Shown here: piece by piece, positions 38,735-47,539 of the stretch
How positions within the stretch are numbered: the stretch's first letter is position 1
How the letters are laid out: each line of letters starts with the position of its first letter
Source: SZAS-79 sp965279075
GTDB taxonomy: Bacteria; Pseudomonadota; Gammaproteobacteria; Burkholderiales; SG8-39
Length of the DNA stretch: 64,000 nucleotides
NCBI GenBank assembly: GCA_965279075.1
Contig: CBDIHI010000011.1
Span: 682,001-746,000, forward strand
Reading direction: 5' to 3'
Translations under genes and position numbers: made by a program
Notes under the pieces: model-generated
What the model was told of the DNA's origin: nothing
The model's input: only the letters and a program-made list of their open reading frames with translations
Database searches by the model: none

Positions 38735-39490
38735 ATGCTGCAAGCGCTCGGTGTCTGCAAAACCTTCGGCGGAATTCACGCGCTAGAAACTGCGACGCTG
38801 AAGATTCCGGCCGGCTCGATCACGGGTATTGTCGGCCCCAACGGCGCAGGCAAATCGACGCTGTTCAACATCCTGTCGGGACTGATGCGCCCGGACCGTG
38901 GCGAGGTCTGGTTCCAGGGCGAAAATGTAACCGGCCGGCAGGCACACGAGCTCGCGCACCGCGGCTTGGTGCGCACGTTCCAGATCTCGCGCGAACTTGG
39001 CGAACTGACGGTGCTCGAGAACCTGTTGCTCGCGCGGCCGGCACAGGCCGGAGAGAACGTCTGGCGCGGTTTGGCTTCGCGCAGCAGGGTACGCAACGAA
39101 GAGACGGTCGGCGTCATGGCCGCCCGCGAACTGCTCGAACGCGTAGAACTGTGGCGTCTGGCCGACGAGCCGGCGCGCACGCTTTCCGGCGGGCAGAAGA
39201 AATTACTCGAGCTGTGCCGTGCCCTGATGCTGCACCCGAAGGCCATCTTGCTCGACGAGCCGGCCGCAGGGGTCAACCCGGTGCTGCTCTCCCAGCTCTG
39301 CGAATTCATTTTGACCTTGAGCGCCGAGGGCACCACGTTTGCGATCGTCGAACACAACATGGACATGGTGGCGAAACTGTGCGACCCGGTATACGTGCTC
39401 GCCGAAGGCCGGGTGCTGACTACCGGCACGTTTTCCAGCATCGTGGCCGACCAGCGGGTGATGGATGCGTACCTCGGGGGCACGCCATGA
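38735..39490 (+). CDS. livG: ABC transporter ATP-binding protein, LivG type
   Basis: The 251-residue ATPase has Walker A GPNGAGKST (about 30-38), signature LSGGQKKLLELCRALM, Walker B ILLDEPAAGVNP and the H-loop VEHNMDMV. ELTVLENLL and the overall length are typical of LivG. It is the first of two ATPases for the importer and overlaps livF by four bases (ATGA). Confidence 0.94.
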   Translation: MLQALGVCKTFGGIHALETATLKIPAGSITGIVGPNGAGKSTLFNILSGLMRPDRGEVWFQGENVTGRQAHELAHRGLVRTFQISRELGELTVLENLLLARPAQAGENVWRGLASRSRVRNEETVGVMAARELLERVELWRLADEPARTLSGGQKKLLELCRALMLHPKAILLDEPAAGVNPVLLSQLCEFILTLSAEGTTFAIVEHNMDMVAKLCDPVYVLAEGRVLTTGTFSSIVADQRVMDAYLGGTP

Positions 39491-40203
39491 GCAGCACGTT
39501 GCGCATTGAATCGGTTGTGGCAGGATACGGCAGCAACATGATCCTGCATGACGTGTCATTGAAAGTCGCACAGGGAAGCATCGTTACCGTCGTCGGCCCC
39601 AACGGCTCGGGAAAGTCCACTCTGATGCGCGTTGCGGTCGGTCTGCTCGGTGCGACCAGCGGAAAAATCTGGCTCGCCGAAAAGGACGTCACGCGAATGG
39701 ACGCGCCAGGCCGCGCCCGCATCGGGATCGCCTACGTGCCACAGGAGCACAACGTGTTTCGCAACATGAGCATCGCAGAAAACCTGCGCCTCGGAATCGA
39801 ATTCCTGAGCGACGACGCCGCCAAGGAGCAGGCGAGGCGCGAGATCGTACTTGCGATGTTCCCTGACCTGCGCGGCAGGATGCGTGACCTGGCGGGCAAT
39901 CTGAGCGGCGGGCAGCGCCAGATGCTTGCCATGGGGTGCGCACTCATGTCTGACCCCGAGGTACTGCTCCTCGATGAGCCCTCGGCCGGGCTTTCACCCA
40001 GGTACGCGGACGAATTGTTCGCAGCCGTGCGGCGCATCAACGAGGCCGGCGTCACCATTTTCATGATCGAACAGAACACCGCGCCGGCGCTGCGCTGCTC
40101 GACCACGGGCGTGGTCCTCGCGGCGGGCCGCGTGCGTGCGGTCGCTGCGGCCGCCGAACTGGCTCGCGATCCCGAAATGAAAAAGCTCTACCTCGGAGGA
40201 TGA
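39487..40203 (+). CDS. livF: ABC transporter ATP-binding protein, LivF type
   Basis: The 238-residue ATPase has Walker A GPNGSGKST, YVPQEHNVFRNMSIAENL (Q-loop region), signature LSGGQRQMLAMGCALM and Walker B VLLLDEPSAGLSP. IEQNTAPALRCSTTGVVLAAGRV is the typical LivF C-terminus. It pairs with LivG. Confidence 0.94.
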   Translation: MSSTLRIESVVAGYGSNMILHDVSLKVAQGSIVTVVGPNGSGKSTLMRVAVGLLGATSGKIWLAEKDVTRMDAPGRARIGIAYVPQEHNVFRNMSIAENLRLGIEFLSDDAAKEQARREIVLAMFPDLRGRMRDLAGNLSGGQRQMLAMGCALMSDPEVLLLDEPSAGLSPRYADELFAAVRRINEAGVTIFMIEQNTAPALRCSTTGVVLAAGRVRAVAAAAELARDPEMKKLYLGG

Positions 40204-40209
40204 AAGCCA

Positions 40210-41070
40210 GTGCTGCAGTCGCTCGTTAACGGCCTGGTAAGCGGGCTGATCGTGGCACTGCCCGCGCTTGCGCTCGCGCTGACATTCAGTGTCCTGCGTT
40301 TTGCCAATTTCGCAATCGGTGCCACGCTCACTCTGTCGGCCTATGTGGTGTTTTGGCTGAACTCCATGCTGGGACTTCCGCTGGCGGCCGCAGCGGCCGT
40401 GGGCGTCCCGATCATGGCCGCGGTGTGCGTGCTGGTCGACCGGCTGGTCTACCAGCCCTTGCGGGAGCGCTCTTCGGTGACGCTCCTGGTGGCATCAATG
40501 GGAGTCGCGTTCGTGCTGGAGAACGTTGTGCGGCTGGTGTTCGGCAATTCACCGCGCGGATTCGCGGTCGAGGTGGCACGCCCGATCCGCATTTTTGACG
40601 TGCGCGTGAACCACGAGCAGGCGATTAGCGCGGCGGTGGTGATCGCCTGCCTGGTTGCGCTGACGTTCGTGTTCAAGCGTACGCGCATGGGCCGAGCCAT
40701 GCGTGCGATCGCCGATGACCCAAGTCTTGCCTCGGTGCGCGGCATCGACCGAAACCGCGTGGTCCGGTGGACTTGGGTCATCAGCGCCGCGATGACCGCA
40801 GTCGCGGGCACCCTGATCGGCCTGGACGGCACGATCGACCCGCAGATGGGCTGGAACTACGTGGTCACCGTTTTTGCAGCAGCCATCCTGGGCGGCATCG
40901 GCAACCCGATGGCGGCGGTCGCGGGCGCGCTGCTGCTCGGCGTCGTCGAGGAGATGTCCACATTGTTGATTACCTCCGTGTATAAAACACTGGTCGCTTT
41001 CGGCGTGATGTCGATCCTCCTGCTGGTGCGGCCCTCGGGACTGTTCGGCCGGGCCTGGCTGCAAAAATGA
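40210..41070 (+). CDS. livH: ABC transporter permease, LivH type
   Basis: The GTG at 40210, six bases after livF, gives 286 residues with about eight hydrophobic segments. The LivH opening (LQSLVNGLVSGLIVALPALALALTFSVL) and the permease loop MGRAMRAIADDPSLASVRGIDRNRV are clear. It forms the membrane channel with LivM and overlaps it by four bases. Confidence 0.93.
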   Translation: MLQSLVNGLVSGLIVALPALALALTFSVLRFANFAIGATLTLSAYVVFWLNSMLGLPLAAAAAVGVPIMAAVCVLVDRLVYQPLRERSSVTLLVASMGVAFVLENVVRLVFGNSPRGFAVEVARPIRIFDVRVNHEQAISAAVVIACLVALTFVFKRTRMGRAMRAIADDPSLASVRGIDRNRVVRWTWVISAAMTAVAGTLIGLDGTIDPQMGWNYVVTVFAAAILGGIGNPMAAVAGALLLGVVEEMSTLLITSVYKTLVAFGVMSILLLVRPSGLFGRAWLQK

Positions 41071-41990
41071 GCTCCTACCTCATCGCCATATTCACGCTGG
41101 TTGCCATTGCGGCGATGGCGGGGCTCGCGCTCAACATGCAATGGGGCATGTGCGGCATGATCAACTTCGGTCTGGCCGGGTTCTACATGCTCGGCGCCTA
41201 CACTTGCGGGCTACTTGCCACGCACGGTGTCTGGCCGATGGCGAGCTTGGGCGCGGCACTGGTCGTATGTGCATTGGCCAGCGCGCTTGTGTCGCTGATT
41301 TCGATCCGCCTGTCGGAGGACTATCTCGCCATAGTCACGCTCGGATTTGCCGAGTCGTTGCGGCTGGTCGTTTTGCACGAAGACTGGCTCACGCAGGGCG
41401 CCCTCGGCGTGCCCGGCATCCCTCGCCCATTTGGCGCTCTAGTCGGCGCCGCCCACTACGACGCATTCTTCCTTGGCCTGGCGATTGCGTTGCTCGCTTT
41501 TGTCTATCTGGCGTTCTCTCGGCTGTCGCGTGCGCCGTTCGGCCGACTCATGCGAGCTGTACGGGAAGATCCTGTGGTGGCCGCGACGCTGGGCAAGAAC
41601 GTGCTGTGGGTGCGCGTGCGCGCATTCGCGATCGGCGGCGCCGTGGTCGGCATGGCCGGCGGCATGCACGCTTTCTACCTGACTTATATCGACCCGGCGC
41701 AGTTTGGTCCGATCATCACGGCCTACGCATTCATGGCCGTCATTGCGGGCGGGCGCGGCAGCCACTTGGGATTGTTGATCGGCGCGTCCTCCGTCATGGT
41801 GCTCGTCGAGGGTTCGCGCTTCCTTAAGGATTTCATCCCAGTGTTCGATGCCGGCCAACTCGCCGCGGTGCGGTTGATCCTGATCGGACTGGGTCTGATC
41901 CTGCTTTTGATTTACATGCCCAACGGCATCCGGCGCGAATACAGGTTGCAGGTGCGCGCGCGACCGGACGACGCCCCCGCGCAGCGATGA
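41067..41990 (+). CDS. livM: ABC transporter permease, LivM type
   Basis: The 307-residue membrane protein has eight to ten hydrophobic segments. ALNMQWGMCGMINFGLAGFYMLGAY is the LivM signature, and FGRLMRAVREDPVVAATLGKNV is the coupling loop that contacts the ATPases. Its last residues are hydrophilic. It is the final importer gene, followed after 34 bases by soxB. Confidence 0.93.
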   Translation: MSSYLIAIFTLVAIAAMAGLALNMQWGMCGMINFGLAGFYMLGAYTCGLLATHGVWPMASLGAALVVCALASALVSLISIRLSEDYLAIVTLGFAESLRLVVLHEDWLTQGALGVPGIPRPFGALVGAAHYDAFFLGLAIALLAFVYLAFSRLSRAPFGRLMRAVREDPVVAATLGKNVLWVRVRAFAIGGAVVGMAGGMHAFYLTYIDPAQFGPIITAYAFMAVIAGGRGSHLGLLIGASSVMVLVEGSRFLKDFIPVFDAGQLAAVRLILIGLGLILLLIYMPNGIRREYRLQVRARPDDAPAQR

Positions 41991-42024
41991 CCCTCGCCAT
42001 CCGAATCGCTCAGATTACGCAGCA

Positions 42025-43278
42025 ATGAACTATTCCATTTTCAGCCTGGCGCGTAACGCGCTCAGCTACCACGCGAACTGGCCGCGCGCATGGCGCAGCC
42101 CCGTACCCAGGCGCGCGTACGACGTAGTTATCGTCGGTGGCGGCGGTCACGGGCTCGCCACGGCCTACTACCTCGCGAAAGAACATGGGGTACGCAACGT
42201 CGCCGTACTCGAGAAAGGCTGGATCGGTGGGGGTAACACCGGGCGCAACACGACGATCATCCGCTCAAACTATTACCTGCGCCCTAACGCGCGTTTCTAT
42301 GAGTTCTCTCTGAAATTGTGGGAATCGCTCACTGCCGAACTCAACTTCAACCTGATGTTCAGCCAGCGTGGCGTGCTGAACCTCGCCCACAGCTCGGCAG
42401 ACATCGAGGCTCAGGCGCGGCGTGGCAACGCCATGCGCTGCAATGGCATCGACGCGCAGTTGCTGAATCGGGACGAAGTGGCCGCGCGCGTTCCCGGCCT
42501 GGACGTCTCCGGCGATGCGCGCTATCCCATTGCCGGTGGATTGCTGCAGCAACGGGGCGGCACCGCGCGGCACGACGCGGTGGCGTGGGGCTACGCACGC
42601 GCGGCCGACAGGCTGGGCGTCGACATCATCCAGAACTGCGAGGTGACCGGCTTCGAGCGCGAGGGGGCGACTGTGCAGGCGGTCCATACGACGCAAGGCA
42701 CGATACGCGCAGGAAAAGTCGGGTTGGCGGTCGCCGGGCATTCCAGCCAGGTGGCCGCACTCGCGGGATTCCAGCTGCCCATCGAGTCGCACGTGCTGCA
42801 GGCCCTCGTGTCCGAGCCGATCAAGCCAGTTCTTGACTGTGTCGTGACCTCCGGGGCGGCACATTTCTATATAAGCCAGTCGGACAAAGGAGAGTTGGTG
42901 GCCGGAGGCGACCTGGACGGGTACAACTCGTACGGTCAACGCAGCAACCTGCCTGCCATCGAGCACGTCGTGCAATCGATGCTCGCACTGTTCCCAGATT
43001 TCGCACGACTGCGCATGCTGCGCACTTGGGGCGGAGTGATGGACATGAGCATGGATGGCAGCCCGATCATTGGCGCCAGCCCCCTTGCCAACCTGTTCCT
43101 CAATTGCGGCTGGTGCTATGGCGGGTTCAAAGCCACACCTGGCTCAGGCTGGTGCTTTGCGCACACCCTGGCCACCGGCACACCGCACGAGCTGAATGCT
43201 CCCTTCAGCTTGGACCGGTTCGTGAGTGGGCATACGATCGACGAGAAGGGGGCCGGCCCCTTCCCCTGGATGCAATAG
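42025..43278 (+). CDS. soxB: Sarcosine oxidase beta subunit
   Basis: The 417-residue flavoprotein has the FAD-binding VVIVGGGGHGLATAYYLAKEHG (about 34-55) followed by GNTGRNTTIIRSNYY, diagnostic for SoxB. His183 in GGTARHDAV corresponds to the histidine that covalently binds FMN in heterotetrameric sarcosine oxidase. ISQSDKGELVAGGDLDGYNSY and NCGWCYGGFKATPGSGW are further signatures. It oxidises sarcosine to glycine, with hydrogen peroxide and methylene-tetrahydrofolate or formaldehyde as co-products. First of soxBDAG. Confidence 0.96.
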   Translation: MNYSIFSLARNALSYHANWPRAWRSPVPRRAYDVVIVGGGGHGLATAYYLAKEHGVRNVAVLEKGWIGGGNTGRNTTIIRSNYYLRPNARFYEFSLKLWESLTAELNFNLMFSQRGVLNLAHSSADIEAQARRGNAMRCNGIDAQLLNRDEVAARVPGLDVSGDARYPIAGGLLQQRGGTARHDAVAWGYARAADRLGVDIIQNCEVTGFEREGATVQAVHTTQGTIRAGKVGLAVAGHSSQVAALAGFQLPIESHVLQALVSEPIKPVLDCVVTSGAAHFYISQSDKGELVAGGDLDGYNSYGQRSNLPAIEHVVQSMLALFPDFARLRMLRTWGGVMDMSMDGSPIIGASPLANLFLNCGWCYGGFKATPGSGWCFAHTLATGTPHELNAPFSLDRFVSGHTIDEKGAGPFPWMQ

Positions 43279-43290
43279 CCGGAAAATCCC

Positions 43291-43563
43291 ATGATCAGAC
43301 TTCCCTGCCCGTTCTGCGGGCCGCGCGACTACACCGAATTCAGCTTTGGCGGGGACGCCAATGCCCGCCGTCCGGCCGACCCCGACACGCTCGACGACGC
43401 ATCCTGGAGCGCCTACCTGTACATGCGTGAAAACCTGCGTGGGGCGCAACTGGAACTCTGGCAGCACGCGGCAGGCTGCCAGCGCTGGATTGTCGTGTGC
43501 CGCGACACAGCGACCCACGCCGTGTTGGGCGCGGCCCCTCCTGCAGCACACGGCGGCGCATGA
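43291..43563 (+). CDS. soxD: Sarcosine oxidase delta subunit
   Basis: The 90-residue protein has the zinc-binding set Cys6 and Cys9 (PCPFCGPRD) with His59 and Cys63 (WQHAAGCQRW), plus the family phrase EFSFGGDANARRP. It is a structural subunit clamping the SoxABDG complex. It overlaps soxA by four bases. Confidence 0.95.
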   Translation: MIRLPCPFCGPRDYTEFSFGGDANARRPADPDTLDDASWSAYLYMRENLRGAQLELWQHAAGCQRWIVVCRDTATHAVLGAAPPAAHGGA

Positions 43564-46544
43564 CCCAGGCCCAGCGCTTGCCCCGAGGCGGGCATATCGA
43601 TCGCGACCGCCCCATCGCGTTCAGCTTCAATGACCGGCCTTTGCAAGGCTACGAGGGCGATACGCTGGCATCGGCACTGCTCGCCAATGGCGTGAAACTC
43701 GTGGCGCGCAGCTTCAAGTACCATCGCCCGCGCGGAGTTGTCGGCCACGGCGCCGAGGAGCCGAACGCACTGGTGCGACTCGGTGGCCGTGGCGGTGAGC
43801 CGAATGCGCGGGCCACGCAAGTGCGGTTGCAGCCGGGGCTGCGGGCGAGCAGCCAGAATTGCTGGCCCTCCGTGGAGTTCGACGTGGGCGCAGTGAACAA
43901 CCTGCTTTCACGGTTACTGCCGGCCGGCTTCTACTACAAGACATTCATGTGGCCGGCGTCCCTGTGGATGACCTACGAGCGCCTGATCCGCAAATCGGCC
44001 GGCCTGGGCCAAGTGCCCGCCGGCGAAGACCCCAACCGCTACCTCCACAGGCATGAGCATTGCGACGTGCTCATCGTCGGTGCCGGGCCGGCCGGCCTGG
44101 CTGCCGCACTGGCCGCCGGGCGAGCCGGGGCGCGGGTCGTGCTCGCCGAGCAGGATTTTCGTCTCGGAGGACAACTGCTTTGCGAAGACGTGCTGATCGA
44201 CAACCAGCCGGCAATCCAGTGGATCGCGCGCGCCGAGTGCGAGTTGCGCGCCCTGCCTAACGTACGCGTACTCTGCCAGGCCACCGTGTTCGGTTACTTC
44301 GACCATAACCTGCTCGGAGTGGAGGAACGGGTGCCGGCGGGTGAAGGGCAGGTGTGCCGTCTTTGGAAAGTGCGTGCCGCACGCGTCATCCTTGCCTGCG
44401 GCGCGATCGAGCGCACGCTGGCGTTCGCTAATAACGACCTGCCCGGTGTCCTGCTTGCGCACTCGGCACACGTCTACCTCAATCGTTTTGCAGTGCATCC
44501 GGGCCGGCGCGTAGTGGTCTTCGCCAACAACGATTCGGCCTACCCGGCCGCCGCGGATCTTGCGCGCGAGGCATCGGTGACGCTGCTTGACGTGCGCGCG
44601 GATGTGAGCCCGCACCTGTGCCAGCTCATGGAACGCTCTGGCGTGCGCCTGCGCGCAGGCGAGCTGATCGTGCGGGCACACGGGGGCAAGCACGTTGCCG
44701 CGGTGGACGTCATGCGGATAAGCAACGCGGTAAATGGACCCGGCATTGGCGGCACTAGCGAGCGGATCGATTGCGACCTCGTCTGTATGTCAGGCGGCTG
44801 GAACCCGGCGGTGCACCTGTTTTCTCAATCCAAGGGGAAGCTGGCATTTGACCCACAGTTGCAGACTTTCGTGCCGGAGCGTGCAACCCAGCCGGTGCGC
44901 TGCGCAGGTGCGTCCGCGGGAAAATTCGACCTCGCCGCCTGTCTCGCCGACGGTCATGCCGCCGGGCTCGATGCCGCGGCATCGGCTGGCGCCCAACCCG
45001 AGAATGCGGTGTCGCCTCCCGCGGTGGCAAGCGAGAGTGCTCACTCTGCGCCGCAACCCTGGTGGTCGCCGGGTGCACTCATCGCCAAGCGTGAAAAATG
45101 CTTTGTCGACCTGCAAAACGACGTGACAGTAGGCGACATCCAGCTCGCGGCACGTGAGGGCTACGTATCGGTAGAGCACCTCAAGCGCTACACCACGCTC
45201 GGCATGGGCACCGATCAGGGCAAGCTCTCGAACATTACCGGTCTAGCGATTCTTGCGCAGACACTGGGCGTGGAACCCGGCTCGGTGGGCACGACCACCT
45301 TCCGGCCGCCGTACACACCGGTCACGTTTGGCACCCTTGCCGGCGCCGAGCGCGACCACCATTTCGCCCCCCTGCGGCGCAGCGCAATGGATTCCTGGCA
45401 CGCCGCAGCTGGCGCGATCTTTGTCAATGCCGGCCTGTGGCGCCGCCCGCAAGCCTACCCGCGGCCGGGTGAATCGATGAACGATGCCATCAATCGCGAA
45501 GCGCTCGGGGTACGCCGCGGCGTCGGCCTGGTGGACGTATCGACTTTGGGAAAGATCGACATCAAAGGCGCCGATGCGGTGGAATTCCTCGAGCGCGTCT
45601 ACACGAATCGGTGGAAAAAGCTTCCGATCGGTAGGGTGCGCTATGGCCTGATGTTGCGCGAGGACGGGATGGTCTACGATGACGGGACCACGGCACGGCT
45701 TGGTGAGTTCCACTACCTGATGACCACCACGACAGCCAACGCCGTCAAGGTGATGTCCACGCTTGAGCAATTGCTGCAGGTGCACTGGCAGGACTTGCGG
45801 GTTAGCCTGACTTCGGTCACTGAGCACTGGGCTGCGATGGCGCTCTCCGGGCCGCAGGCACGCGCGGTACTCGAACGTCTCGAGCCCGGTCAGGACTGGG
45901 GAGCCGAGGCGCTGCCGCACCTTGGATTACGAGAGTCCATGTTGGGCGGGATCCCGGCGCGGGTATTCCGAATCAGTTACTCGGGCGAACTCGCGTTCGA
46001 GGTCAACGTGCCAGCCGATCACGGCTTGCGGACATGGAAGGCCCTGCTCGATGCCGGCGAGCCGATGGGGATCGGCGCGTACGGCACCGAGGCAATGGGG
46101 ATCTTGCGCATCGAAAAAGGCCATGTCGCGGGTCCTGAACTGGACGGCCGGACGACGCCGGACGATCTCGGGCTTGGCGAGCTCGCCAGCAAGGCCGGGG
46201 ATTTCATTGGCCGCCGCTCATTGCGCCGGCCGGCGATGCGCGACCCGGCCAGGCGCCAGTTGGTGGGTGTCGTTCCCGCCGACGGCAGCACGCCAATTCC
46301 GCGCGGCGCACAGCTCACGCCCAGCCCGGACGCCTTGGCGCATACAAAGGTCGAGGGACATGTGACATCGGGCTGCTGGAGCCCGAATCTGGGGAAACCG
46401 ATCGCGCTCGCACTGCTTTCCGGCGGGCGCGCGCGCCATGGCGAGACCCTGTGGGCCGTTGCGCCCCTGTCGGGCGAATCCGTGCAGGTAAGGGTGGGCG
46501 CGCCGGTATTCCTCGACCCGGAGGGTGAGCGTGTTCGAGCCTGA
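43560..46544 (+). CDS. soxA: Sarcosine oxidase alpha subunit
   Basis: The 994-residue subunit starts at the ATG overlapping the soxD stop. The N-terminal ferredoxin-like domain (about 20-110: FSFNDRPLQGYEGDTLASALLANG, SFKYHRPRGVVGHGAEEPNA) lacks cluster cysteines, as usual. An NAD-binding domain follows (HCDVLIVGAGPAGLAAALAAG, about 162-185). A GcvT-like folate-binding domain occupies about 600-990, including RRGVGLVDVSTLGKIDIKGADA and EVNVPADHG. It carries NAD and accepts the one-carbon unit onto tetrahydrofolate. Confidence 0.96.
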   Translation: MTQAQRLPRGGHIDRDRPIAFSFNDRPLQGYEGDTLASALLANGVKLVARSFKYHRPRGVVGHGAEEPNALVRLGGRGGEPNARATQVRLQPGLRASSQNCWPSVEFDVGAVNNLLSRLLPAGFYYKTFMWPASLWMTYERLIRKSAGLGQVPAGEDPNRYLHRHEHCDVLIVGAGPAGLAAALAAGRAGARVVLAEQDFRLGGQLLCEDVLIDNQPAIQWIARAECELRALPNVRVLCQATVFGYFDHNLLGVEERVPAGEGQVCRLWKVRAARVILACGAIERTLAFANNDLPGVLLAHSAHVYLNRFAVHPGRRVVVFANNDSAYPAAADLAREASVTLLDVRADVSPHLCQLMERSGVRLRAGELIVRAHGGKHVAAVDVMRISNAVNGPGIGGTSERIDCDLVCMSGGWNPAVHLFSQSKGKLAFDPQLQTFVPERATQPVRCAGASAGKFDLAACLADGHAAGLDAAASAGAQPENAVSPPAVASESAHSAPQPWWSPGALIAKREKCFVDLQNDVTVGDIQLAAREGYVSVEHLKRYTTLGMGTDQGKLSNITGLAILAQTLGVEPGSVGTTTFRPPYTPVTFGTLAGAERDHHFAPLRRSAMDSWHAAAGAIFVNAGLWRRPQAYPRPGESMNDAINREALGVRRGVGLVDVSTLGKIDIKGADAVEFLERVYTNRWKKLPIGRVRYGLMLREDGMVYDDGTTARLGEFHYLMTTTTANAVKVMSTLEQLLQVHWQDLRVSLTSVTEHWAAMALSGPQARAVLERLEPGQDWGAEALPHLGLRESMLGGIPARVFRISYSGELAFEVNVPADHGLRTWKALLDAGEPMGIGAYGTEAMGILRIEKGHVAGPELDGRTTPDDLGLGELASKAGDFIGRRSLRRPAMRDPARRQLVGVVPADGSTPIPRGAQLTPSPDALAHTKVEGHVTSGCWSPNLGKPIALALLSGGRARHGETLWAVAPLSGESVQVRVGAPVFLDPEGERVRA

Positions 46545-47097
46545 TTCGCCGCACAGGGTCGGGGCGCTCGCGGGCGTTTACGATGCCGCCGCGCAGCCCG
46601 CAAAAGGCAACCCGGAAGTGACGTTCGAACTGCGCACCGGACTGATCCTCGTCGGCCTGCGCGGCGTCGCAAGCAAGCTGAACACGGATGCGATGCTTCG
46701 GATGCCTGCCAAACCCAATACGGCGATTGAAATGTACGACGGGCACCTGATGTGGCTCGGCCCGGACGAGTGGCTGCTCAGCACTGGCTCGCCCGCGGCT
46801 GAACTGCTTGCAAATTGGCCCGGTGACGCGACCGAGGTTAGTCATGGCCGCAGTGTGTTACGCCTCGGCGGCCCGTCCGCCCGCGAGTTTCTTGCTACCG
46901 GCATCGGCATCGACTTGCGCCCGCAAGTGTTCTCGGCGGGCGCGTGTGCTCAGACGTTGTACGGTGGAGTCCATGTGCTACTGCATTGCCTGCCGGATGG
47001 CGAGCACTTCGACCTGTATTTGGCGCGCAGTTACGCGCTGCATGCATGGGAAATGCTCAGCGCCGCCGCGCAGGAGTTCGGCTACTCCACGAAATAA
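46525..47097 (+). CDS. soxG: Sarcosine oxidase gamma subunit
   Basis: The GTG at 46525, overlapping the soxA end by 20 bases, gives 190 residues; a GTG at 46531 is possible. IEMYDGHLMWLGPDEWLLST and HGRSVLRLGGPSAREFLATG are standard SoxG blocks in a folded GcvT-like domain. It completes soxBDAG and is the last gene of the island operon. Confidence 0.94.
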   Translation: MSVFEPDSPHRVGALAGVYDAAAQPAKGNPEVTFELRTGLILVGLRGVASKLNTDAMLRMPAKPNTAIEMYDGHLMWLGPDEWLLSTGSPAAELLANWPGDATEVSHGRSVLRLGGPSAREFLATGIGIDLRPQVFSAGACAQTLYGGVHVLLHCLPDGEHFDLYLARSYALHAWEMLSAAAQEFGYSTK

Positions 47098-47452
47098 GCG
47101 GTTTAAACCCGCAGCCTGCATCGCCCGCGGCCGCGGCAAGAGGGTCGCAGCCCGTTCCCGCGGGTCGCGTCGCGCGGAAATCGGCTTCCGTCTCGCCGCT
47201 GGCAGGTGAACCCTCGTCAGATGAAATTCGCAAGCTCGCACTAGCTCCAAAATGAGCACCGTAACGCTTGCATCCGTAAGGGGGTCGCCGCTAATGGCGT
47301 CTAAACACTACAAGGGGGGAGAGGCGGCCGCTGAAATGATAGAATTCGCAGCCTTTTGGAGTGTTTGCAACTATTGGTTGTTTTGTGGGTGATTTGGAAC
47401 TTAAATCTCACATAAGTAGTAAAATCAGATAGTTATGAATATTCTTGGCGGA
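47098..47452. other. Gene-free right end of the island
   Basis: No convincing coding region is seen in these 355 bases. The first 180 are GC-rich and unremarkable. The last 110 are strikingly A/T-rich and contain TTTTGTGGGT (47381-47390), the same 10 bases as beside the integrase start at 34518-34527, and TCTCACA (47406-47412), matching the CTCACA half of the left near-palindrome. These are probably integrase arm-type binding sites at the right end. Confidence 0.6.
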
Positions 47453-47466
47453 CGTCCACTCCGCCA
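47453..47466 (+). repeat. Right attachment-site direct repeat
   Basis: CGTCCACTCCGCCA is an exact copy of the tRNA-Asp 3' end at 34369-34382. It marks the junction of the island with the ppiD side of the chromosome. The preceding GGCGGA also forms a short inverted repeat with TCCGCC. Confidence 0.88.
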
Positions 47467-47480
47467 ACTATCCCAGGAAA

Positions 47481-47504
47481 AGGCGAACCCAGGTTCGCCT
47501 TTTT
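47481..47504 (+). terminator. Original tRNA-operon terminator, now stranded beside ppiD
   Basis: AGGCGAAC (47481-47488) pairs with GTTCGCCT (47493-47500) around CCAG, followed by five T (47500-47504) and preceded by a short A-run. It starts 14 bases after the repeated tRNA end, exactly where the native terminator of tRNA-Asp would be before insertion. Confidence 0.88.
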
Positions 47505-47539
47505 CACATCTGCGGCACTAGCGGGGATCGACCAGCGCC

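Larger units (their letters stand above)
34369..47466. mobile_element. Genomic island of about 13 kb integrated at tRNA-Asp
   Basis: Its ends are the 14-base repeats at 34369-34382 and 47453-47466. It starts with a tyrosine integrase gene remnant and separates tRNA-Asp from ppiD, two loci that are neighbours in many betaproteobacteria. The first 1.2 kb (integrase and a 90-residue unknown) is distinctly more A/T-rich than the backbone. The rest is a regulated catabolic cluster: LysR, carboxymuconolactone decarboxylase-like protein, a branched-chain-type ABC importer and sarcosine oxidase. The integrase lacks its catalytic half, so the island should no longer move on its own. No conjugation, phage or toxin genes are visible. 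Confidence 0.85.
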
